DNA of 64,000 nt from Yersinia nurmii (GTDB taxonomy: Bacteria > Pseudomonadota > Gammaproteobacteria > Enterobacterales > Enterobacteriaceae), in assembly GCF_001112925.1 (NCBI RefSeq), contig NZ_CPYD01000014.1:1-64000 (forward strand), read 5' to 3'. The translations under genes were made by a program, and so were the position numbers. The notes below the pieces were generated by a model that was not told the origin of the DNA, did no database searches, and saw only the letters and a list, made by a program, of their open reading frames with translations. Shown here one piece after another: positions 58,120 through 64,000 of the stretch. Numbering within the stretch: position 1 is the stretch's first letter; each line of letters opens with the position of its first letter.

Positions 58120-58665
58120 ATGGATTATATGAAAATATTACTTTCACCAGGAAGCTACTTTCATCCTGATCACATAATGATTGAGCATAAAAAATCACCA
58201 ATTTATCTTCAGGCTTTCCAGAATAATTATTTAATTAGTAAATATCGACTACCTATTCCTTGCGAACTGTCACTCTGTATTCCTAGAGTGATTAAGGAAT
58301 CCTGGGGCAACTTACAAGATATAGCTTGGAAATTAGGAACGCTACGAGTTGATACAAAGCATCATTTATATTTATTAACTTATGATGATATAGAATTAAG
58401 AAACAATATACTACCTAAGTTCAAATACATATTACAGAAATATAAAGAAAAACATATCACACCCAATCATATAATGGCTTTTGGCGCACGACAACTTGTT
58501 GAAACGATTATTTTTTTTGATGCAACATTAAAAAGTAGAGCTGAACACGTATTTAGCCAACGTGTGATAGATATTATGGGCACATTGCAATGTGCCAGGC
58601 TCCCATTCAATTTAATAGAAATGGTTTGTTATCATGTTAAAAGTAAAAAAAATACCTTTGAATGA
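58120..58665 (+). CDS. orgA: Type III sorting-platform adaptor OrgA (SctK-like)
   Basis: 181 aa (OrgA 199). In SPI-1, OrgA bridges PrgH to SpaO. Identified chiefly by position after prgK and the pattern SYFHPDHI near the N-terminus, which resembles MxiK/OrgA proteins. AGGAGGG ribosome site 5 bases before the ATG. Overlaps orgB by 32 bases. Confidence 0.8.
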   Translation: MDYMKILLSPGSYFHPDHIMIEHKKSPIYLQAFQNNYLISKYRLPIPCELSLCIPRVIKESWGNLQDIAWKLGTLRVDTKHHLYLLTYDDIELRNNILPKFKYILQKYKEKHITPNHIMAFGARQLVETIIFFDATLKSRAEHVFSQRVIDIMGTLQCARLPFNLIEMVCYHVKSKKNTFE

Positions 58666-59308
58666 AATATCAAATGAAAAAGTACTTATCAAGAGGAGTT
58701 ATATTAGTTCTAATGCTTATCACGTACGTATGATTGAATACGCAAAGAAAGAAGCAAAAATGAGGTTATCTAAAACTGAAGTTGAAGTCAAAAATATGAC
58801 TAATCAAGCACATGATTTTGGGTTCAAAAGCGGGATTTTTTTATTTATTGACACTGTCATCTCAGCAATAAGCCTCTATCAAGAAATATACAACCAAAAT
58901 ACAGCTAATATTGAGGTGAGGCTGAAAAATAAACTACAAGAAATATTCGGTGATACTAGATTTATCGAGTTAGTTTCTGAGCATTTTCATGGTTTTTCAA
59001 AATCATCACCAAATATCGAACTACATATCCCCAAAAAACATTACGCTAAAATAATTGTAAACTTGAAGAATAAATCATATGTTTTCGAAAATAATCAGGA
59101 AAATATAATCTTCAAGCTAGGTGATGAAATCATAGTATTTGACCCGAATAAAGATCGCCCGGATTTTTTACAAGAAATATTCCCATCAATAAAAACACAT
59201 ATTTTAAATGTTAATGGAATTGTTAACTTAAAAAAAATCAAAGAAATGATAAAATCAACCCCATACGACCCGAGTGAAGAAAATGAAAATAACAAACAAT
59301 TTGAATAA
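58634..59308 (+). CDS. orgB: Type III ATPase stator OrgB (SctL)
   Basis: 224 aa (OrgB 226). N-terminal binding region, then a central coiled coil (YAKKEAKMRLSKTEVEVKNMTNQAHDFGFKSGIFLF) and a globular C-terminal domain, the FliH/YscL plan. Anchors InvC to the pods. Starts inside the orgA end; very AT-rich. Confidence 0.82.
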   Translation: MLKVKKIPLNEISNEKVLIKRSYISSNAYHVRMIEYAKKEAKMRLSKTEVEVKNMTNQAHDFGFKSGIFLFIDTVISAISLYQEIYNQNTANIEVRLKNKLQEIFGDTRFIELVSEHFHGFSKSSPNIELHIPKKHYAKIIVNLKNKSYVFENNQENIIFKLGDEIIVFDPNKDRPDFLQEIFPSIKTHILNVNGIVNLKKIKEMIKSTPYDPSEENENNKQFE

Positions 59309-59699
59309 ATTAATAATGAATAACCAAAATACCAATGAAGTAGGAATTAACAAAGGCAACACTCTCTCATTGGAAAAAAAATTTCCTGAGGACATTGCTT
59401 ATGAACTTGTTAACAATATAAAAATTAATAATTTAAAAAATCTAAAAGAGGCTTATAAAATTATTTCAGAAAATCTCAATGGTAATGATAACAATACAAA
59501 ATCTAGTATTATAGTTCATGCCAATGCTTTACTACAGTCAACTGACAGTAAAGAAGATAAGGCGCTATCATCCAACATTGCCACCCCACTTTTAATAAAC
59601 GATTCCGTTATTAATAAAACCGTTAAAGAGTTCACCAGCAGTATATTAAACAATCAACTTAGTTACATTGAGAGTGATGATGAGGACGAAATTTTCTAA
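59283..59699 (+). CDS. OrgC-position protein, unknown
   Basis: 138 aa, hydrophilic, Asn/Lys-rich with an acidic end (ESDDEDEIF); no membrane span or signal peptide. It occupies the place of orgC, which in SPI-1 encodes an early-secreted protein that promotes needle assembly. No sequence resemblance could be established. ATG 59283 is the working choice; GTG 59274 and ATG 59316 are possible. It overlaps orgB by 26 and iagB by 20 bases. Confidence 0.6.
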   Translation: MKITNNLNKLIMNNQNTNEVGINKGNTLSLEKKFPEDIAYELVNNIKINNLKNLKEAYKIISENLNGNDNNTKSSIIVHANALLQSTDSKEDKALSSNIATPLLINDSVINKTVKEFTSSILNNQLSYIESDDEDEIF

Positions 59700-60159
59700 T
59701 TTAACAACACTTATATATTATTTATTTTTCTTTGTGGGAACAGCCCATTCTACTGGTCTAAACCATGCAGCCAAAAAATGGAATGTTCCCTCTATTATGC
59801 TTGAATCTATTATTTCTCAAGAGTCTTCCTGGGAAATAAATGCGAGAAATAAAAACGCGAATGGCAGCCATGATGTTGGCTTGATGCAGATAAATTCAAT
59901 TAATATTTCATTACTGCAATCGGCAGGAATTATTGAAAATGAAAATACGTTGAGATCTCCATGTGATAACATTCAGGCCGGAGCTTATTTGCTTAGCCTC
60001 AAGTTTAAAAGATATGGTTATAGCTGGAAAGCGGTAGGAGCCTATCACTCTGAAACACCCAAATTTAGGGATAAGTATGCCAAGCTCATAATGGAAAGAT
60101 TATATTCTAATGTCGATTTATCAGAAAAAAGATCGCAAGTGCTAGCTAACACACCTTAA
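59680..60159 (+). CDS. iagB: T3SS-associated lytic transglycosylase (IagB/IpgF-like)
   Basis: 159 aa, exported (signal peptide residues 1-25). The SLT/lysozyme-like fold has catalytic Glu48 in ISQESSW and the motif DVGLMQINS. Opens the peptidoglycan for injectisome assembly. ATG 59680 is preferred for its spacing from GAGAG. In SPI-1 this gene is beside hilA; here it ends the prg-org operon and precedes another winged-helix regulator. Confidence 0.93.
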   Translation: MRTKFSNLTTLIYYLFFFVGTAHSTGLNHAAKKWNVPSIMLESIISQESSWEINARNKNANGSHDVGLMQINSINISLLQSAGIIENENTLRSPCDNIQAGAYLLSLKFKRYGYSWKAVGAYHSETPKFRDKYAKLIMERLYSNVDLSEKRSQVLANTP

Positions 60160-60442
60160 ATATAGTTATAGTAAATTAATATATATTACAATTCACAAAC
60201 CATCTTATCATTAAAAATAATCTCAATGCCTTAATTCATCTATCATTTCATTAACTTTACAAGTTTATTCATATATTCCAAGTTTCCTTTATTTATTTCT
60301 ATTATGCATAATCATCATGTGATAAGTCACAATAACTATTTAGTGAAGCAAGAATATTAGACTTATCCTAATTTATATCGTTTAATGATTCACGAGCATC
60401 GGAATAGTCTGTGAAAACAAATTGATATAAGGAAACGATTAT
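60160..60442 (+). promoter_or_regulatory. Control region upstream of the winged-helix regulator
   Basis: 283 AT-rich bases. A perfect inverted repeat TGTGATAAGTCACA lies at 60318-60331 (half-sites TGTGA/TCACA, 4-base centre). The half-sites resemble CRP sites, but the spacing is two bases short, so another dimeric regulator, perhaps the downstream gene product, may bind. Confidence 0.4.
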
Positions 60443-60886
60443 ATGCACAAAGGGAAAACCATACGACTGAATGGCAACATCGTGTTTGACACATTGCAAC
60501 GAAGCCTAGCAACTGATCAAAAAAAAACAAGATTATCTGAGAATGAATCACGCCTTTTGCAAATGCTGTTGGAAAAAACCTGTGAGAAGAGAGAAATACT
60601 ATATACCATTTGGGAATCACGTGGTGTCATTGTTACGGATAGTAGCTACTACAAACTTATCAAGCAGCTCCGCCAATCATTTGTAATGATAGGTGAAAAT
60701 GAAGACCCAATAATGACGCTTCCACGCATTGGCGTTAGATTTGTCGGCACACAAGAAGAATTCACGCCTACTGCACCATCAAAAATAAGGATTCTTAACA
60801 TAATCAACTATGTTAAATTAAAAATAGCATCTTCTTTTTTTATCATTGCTGCCATTTTATTCTCCTTCGATTTTATTAGCATTTAA
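60443..60886 (+). CDS. Tail-anchored OmpR-type winged-helix regulator
   Basis: 147 aa. Residues 5-103 form a Trans_reg_C winged helix (LSENESRLLQMLLEK; VTDSSYYKLIKQLRQSF recognition helix; LPRIGVRFV wing), as in HilA, CadC, ToxR and YqeI. After a short linker a single hydrophobic helix (129-147) ends the protein, leaving no periplasmic sensor. It lacks the TPR region of HilA. The ATG at 60443 follows AAGGAA. Probably a local T3SS activator; 10 bases before the lipoprotein gene. Confidence 0.82.
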   Translation: MHKGKTIRLNGNIVFDTLQRSLATDQKKTRLSENESRLLQMLLEKTCEKREILYTIWESRGVIVTDSSYYKLIKQLRQSFVMIGENEDPIMTLPRIGVRFVGTQEEFTPTAPSKIRILNIINYVKLKIASSFFIIAAILFSFDFISI

Positions 60887-60896
60887 TGAGCCACAT

Positions 60897-61340
60897 ATGT
60901 ATTTTACTTTTAAAAAACATTATTCATCCGTTCCGCTATTTATAGCAACATTACTGTGTCTAACGGGATGCAGTATAAGCAATGATTATTTTAATTCCTC
61001 ATTTTCTATTGACGGGGAGGTTTCTTCATCAATACGGGAAATACCGGAAAATTCACGTATAACAATCACCGTTAGCAACAAGAATCCAGAAGAAACTACA
61101 GACAGAGTCATTCAGGAGTTTATTTTCCTCACTCAAAAATTAAAAAGAAATCAGCCTTTCCGTATGAAAATAGCGGAAAAAATTCTAATGAATGAAAAAA
61201 ACATTCAATTTAGTGTCAGAGTAGAGCATGATGATGAGTTAATTATGATGAGCGATAAAATAGTAGCCATACAGATCGATAAACACGTGATGGAAGGAAG
61301 GAAAATAAATAGGCTATTGCTAACGGTGACGCAATCTTGA
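60897..61340 (+). CDS. Lipoprotein with YscW/YbaY-like domain, candidate secretin pilotin
   Basis: 147 aa. Lipobox LTGC (Cys25), then an all-beta domain: DGEVSSSIREIPENSRITITVSNK, PFRMKIAEK, FSVRVEHDDELIMMSDKIVAIQ. That order (G-x-V, Pro-initiated strand, PF, RV, L, D) is the pattern of the YscW/YbaY domain. YscW is the pilotin of the Ysc secretin. In the Inv/Mxi family the pilotin is usually InvH or MxiM, which look different. Alternatively it partners the regulator upstream, as ToxS does ToxR. Confidence 0.6.
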   Translation: MYFTFKKHYSSVPLFIATLLCLTGCSISNDYFNSSFSIDGEVSSSIREIPENSRITITVSNKNPEETTDRVIQEFIFLTQKLKRNQPFRMKIAEKILMNEKNIQFSVRVEHDDELIMMSDKIVAIQIDKHVMEGRKINRLLLTVTQS

Positions 61341-61944
61341 CTTTATTTAAACGAATAATTACAGATATCGGATGACTGCATTATTTCATGTTTCAAAAAA
61401 CTTTTCTCTATGTCATTCAATCTGTAATTTATTCCTTATAAGTTATTATGTTGTTTATTTTATTCCATCGATGTAATGAGTATTACAAAAATCCCATAGC
61501 CCACTGCACAATATTTCTACATTTCTACCTGCGACAACAAAAAAAAATGAAATTCTTATTGAGCGCAGATCGGTAATTCATGATTAAAATTTACCTGCAC
61601 TGCGAATGAGTGGCAGAAAGTGATTATCTGTAAAATTCACTTACCGCAGACATATCAGGGATAGAGACAACTTGGTGCTTACAACGACTACTACGCTTGT
61701 TTTCCTTTCACTGCAGGCTAACTTTGCGAGATGCTTCCAGCTTTTACCCGTGTCAGTTTGCGAGTTGCTGGGATAATATGTCCCAAGAGCCGATGTGCTG
61801 TTACCGGCACCTGCGTAATTAGAGCTACTGTGCTCTTAGGCAACATTCACGTAGTATTTACCTATGCTGGATTACTGTGATAATTAACGATAACAATTAA
61901 AATCACAATTAACTTTAATTTCAATGGATTAGAAATATATACGC
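61341..61944. other. Right island border, T3SS to mutS
   Basis: 604 bases without a credible gene; composition rises from AT-rich to core-like from about 61,620 on. Two weak hairpins (GCCG ... CGGC and AGAGC ... GCTCT) lie near 61,790-61,840. No tRNA, integrase or direct repeat was recognised. The mutS promoter must be in the last part, but no clear -35/-10 was chosen. Confidence 0.45.
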
Positions 61945-64000
61945 ATGAATAATACCGACAAACTCGACGCTCACACCCCCATGATGCAGCAGTATCTACG
62001 ATTAAAAGCCCAGCATCCTGAAATTCTGCTCTTTTATCGTATGGGCGATTTTTATGAACTTTTCTATGATGATGCAAAACGTGCGTCGCAATTGCTAGAT
62101 ATCTCGCTAACCAAGCGTGGTGCTTCTGCAGGTGAGCCAATTCCAATGGCCGGTGTTCCTCATCATGCTATTGAAAACTATCTGGCTAAGCTCGTCCAAA
62201 TGGGAGAGTCTGCCGCAATTTGTGAGCAAATAGGCGACCCGGCGACCAGCAAAGGGCCAGTAGAACGTAAAGTGGTTCGCATTGTGACACCTGGCACAGT
62301 GAGTGATGAAGCCTTATTAAATGAGCGCCAGGATAATCTGCTAGCCGCAATCTGGCAGGATGCCCGTGGATTTGGTTATGCCACTCTAGATATCAGCTCT
62401 GGTCGCTTCCGCGTTTCCGAACCCGCGGATGCAGAAACCATGGCGGCCGAATTACAGCGAACCAATCCCGCTGAATTATTGTATCCAGAAACCTTCGAAC
62501 AGATGTCGTTGATTGAACAGCGGCACGGGCTACGCCGCAGACCTTTGTGGGAGTTTGAGCTGGATACCGCCCGTCAGCAATTAAACTTACAGTTTGGCAC
62601 CCGCGATCTTATCGGTTTTGGCGTAGAACAAGCCCATCAAGCCCTGCGCGCCGCAGGCTGTTTACTGCAATACGTTAAAGATACTCAACGCACCTCATTG
62701 CCGCACATTCGCGGGTTAACGATGGAACGGCAACAAGACGGCATCATTATGGATGCGGCTACGCGCCGAAATCTGGAACTGACTCAAAGTTTATCCGGTG
62801 GAAGTGATAATACTCTCGCAGCAATTTTAGATCAGTGTGTAACACCGATGGGCAGTCGCATGTTAAAACGCTGGTTACATATGCCTATTCGCGACATTGA
62901 TGTACTCAATCATCGTCAGCAGGCAATCAGTGGTTTGCAAAATATCACTGCGGAACTACAGCAGCCACTGCGACAGGTTGGTGATTTAGAACGTATTCTG
63001 GCGCGATTGGCTTTACGTACCGCGCGACCGCGCGATTTGGCCCGGATGCGCCATGCATTCCAGCAATTGCCTGAAATTCACCAATTGCTTAGTTCCGTTG
63101 AGGTTCCCCACGTTCAGAATCTGCTATCGCAGGTAGGTAAATTTGAAGCACTCTTGGATCTGCTAGAACGCGCTATCGTTGAGTCTCCGCCTGTATTGGT
63201 ACGAGATGGCGGAGTTATCGCATCAGGCTACAATGCCGAGTTAGATGAATGGCGCAGCCTTGCCGATGGAGCGACCGATTACCTCGACCGGCTGGAAATT
63301 CGCGAGCGGGAAAAACTGGGGCTGGATACGCTCAAAGTTGGATTTAACGGTGTCCACGGCTATTTCATTCAGGTGAGCCGTGGCCAAAGCCATTTGGTGC
63401 CAATTCACTATGTACGTCGCCAAACGCTGAAAAATGCGGAACGCTATATCATTCCAGAACTTAAAGAATATGAAGATAAAGTTCTGACTTCCAAAGGTAA
63501 GGCACTAGCAATTGAAAAAGGCCTTTATGAAGAAATTTTCGATCTATTATTACCACATCTATCCGATCTACAACTGAGTGCTAACGCACTGGCTGAGCTT
63601 GATGTATTGACCAATCTGGCCGAGCGGGCAGAAACATTAGACTATACGCGCCCAACGCTCAGCGAAAAACCGGGCATCAAGATTATTGCAGGTCGTCATC
63701 CCGTAGTAGAACAGGTGCTTCGAGATCCTTTTATTGCGAACCCGTTATCACTTTCGCCACAGCGCCGGATGCTTATCATTACTGGCCCGAATATGGGAGG
63801 TAAAAGTACCTATATGCGTCAGACTGCCTTAATCGTGTTGCTGGCACATATGGGAAGTTTTGTTCCTGCCGAACAGGCGACTATCGGGCCAGTCGACCGT
63901 ATTTTCACCCGCGTGGGAGCCGCAGACGATCTGGCCTCTGGCCGCTCTACCTTTATGGTGGAAATGACCGAGACGGCCAATATTCTGCACAATGCAACAG
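61945..64000 (+). CDS. mutS: DNA mismatch repair protein MutS (3' truncated by the window)
   Basis: The first 685 residues are present of about 850. The mismatch-reading Phe-X-Glu is F36-Y-E38 (GDFYELF). Connector, lever and clamp domains follow, and Walker [10 protein letters not shown] is at 614-622, then the N2 region [21 protein letters not shown] just before the edge. [25 protein letters not shown] is near identical to enterobacterial MutS, closest in memory to Yersinia. The frame is open to the last base; the stop lies outside. Confidence 0.98.
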   Translation, partial: MNNTDKLDAHTPMMQQYLRLKAQHPEILLFYRMGDFYELFYDDAKRASQLLDISLTKRGASAGEPIPMAGVPHHAIENYLAKLVQMGESAAICEQIGDPATSKGPVERKVVRIVTPGTVSDEALLNERQDNLLAAIWQDARGFGYATLDISSGRFRVSEPADAETMAAELQRTNPAELLYPETFEQMSLIEQRHGLRRRPLWEFELDTARQQLNLQFGTRDLIGFGVEQAHQALRAAGCLLQYVKDTQRTSLPHIRGLTMERQQDGIIMDAATRRNLELTQSLSGGSDNTLAAILDQCVTPMGSRMLKRWLHMPIRDIDVLNHRQQAISGLQNITAELQQPLRQVGDLERILARLALRTARPRDLARMRHAFQQLPEIHQLLSSVEVPHVQNLLSQVGKFEALLDLLERAIVESPPVLVRDGGVIASGYNAELDEWRSLADGATDYLDRLEIREREKLGLDTLKVGFNGVHGYFIQVSRGQSHLVPIHYVRRQTLKNAERYIIPELKEYEDKVLTSKGKALAIEKGLYEEIFDLLLPHLSDLQLSANALAELDVLTNLAERAETLDYTRPTLSEKPGIKIIAGRHPVVEQVLRDPFIANPLSLSPQRRMLIITGPNMGGKSTYMRQTALIVLLAHMGSFVPAEQATIGPVDRIFTRVGAADDLASGRSTFMVEMTETANILHNAT

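Noticed and set aside
60443-60886. HilA
   Set aside because: The winged helix is similar in type, but HilA is about 550 aa with a TPR region, while this protein is 147 aa and ends in a membrane helix.
60897-61340. InvH
   Set aside because: Length is the same (147 aa), but the sequence is beta-rich with a YscW/YbaY pattern, whereas InvH is helical with no shared motif.
31619-61944. Integrase, tRNA attachment site or flanking direct repeats marking the island
   Set aside because: None could be recognised at either border. The island may have entered by homologous exchange, or the scars are eroded.
61862-62146. 94-codon minus-strand frame at the mutS start
   Set aside because: It is antisense to the unambiguous MutS N-terminus.

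Overview
The window is chromosomal DNA of a gamma-proteobacterium of the order Enterobacterales, most likely the family Yersiniaceae or a close neighbour. Two things support this. First, the housekeeping gene order: clpB next to an rRNA promoter, pgeF-rluD, bamD, raiA, pheL-pheA, tyrA-aroF, rplS-trmD-rimM-rpsP, ffh, ypjD-yfjD, luxS, micA, gshA, yqaA-yqaB, tRNA-Arg/tRNA-Ser, csrA, alaS, recX-recA, pncC, then mutS. Second, the proteins read as close relatives of remembered Escherichia and Yersinia sequences, with MutS closest to Yersinia. No database search was possible, so the genus is left open.

Layout. 1-10,100 is core biosynthesis and protein quality control: an rRNA P1 promoter reading off the left edge, clpB with a heat-shock promoter, outer-membrane assembly (bamD), ribosome hibernation (raiA), and the aromatic amino-acid genes with a complete phenylalanine attenuator and TyrR-type boxes. 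10,100-15,100 is a small variable segment: a BtsR-type LytTR regulator, a YfiL-like lipoprotein, DcuB, YdiY and an SDR protein whose active site is degenerate. 15,100-31,700 is core again: the rpsP operon with a leader attenuator, ffh, luxS, the small RNA MicA, gshA, a tRNA cluster with a tRNA-derived repeat, csrA, alaS, recX (with an unusual insertion) and recA with its LexA box. 31,900-37,000 holds an MFS transporter, a 28-residue membrane peptide, class I fumarase, and an isolated type II secretion prepilin peptidase plus pilotin pair.

37,100-61,350 is a visibly AT-rich type III secretion island of the Inv/Mxi-Spa (SPI-1/Ysa) family lying directly beside mutS, as SPI-1 does in Salmonella. 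A leftward block (invF-invG-invE-invA-invB-invC-spaM-spaN-spaO-spaP-spaQ-spaR-spaS, then sicA-sipB-sipC-sipD-iacP) and a rightward block (prgH-prgI-prgJ-prgK-orgA-orgB-orgC-like-iagB, then a winged-helix regulator and a lipoprotein) diverge from one 276-bp intergenic region. Every structural component of the injectisome is present: export gate, ATPase and stator, sorting platform, rings, secretin, needle, rod, tip and translocon. No effector gene is recognisable in the window.

The features most worth following up are these. A sequence matching the Shigella MxiE box at 13 of 16 positions lies upstream of sicA and implies InvF/SicA-type co-activation. A conserved internal GTG start in spaO is placed at codon 202. 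A YscW/YbaY-like lipoprotein may replace the usual InvH/MxiM pilotin. A tail-anchored OmpR-type winged-helix regulator has no sensor domain. The needle subunit has a 20-residue N-terminal extension, and no sipA-like gene lies between sipD and iacP. The right end of the window cuts mutS.
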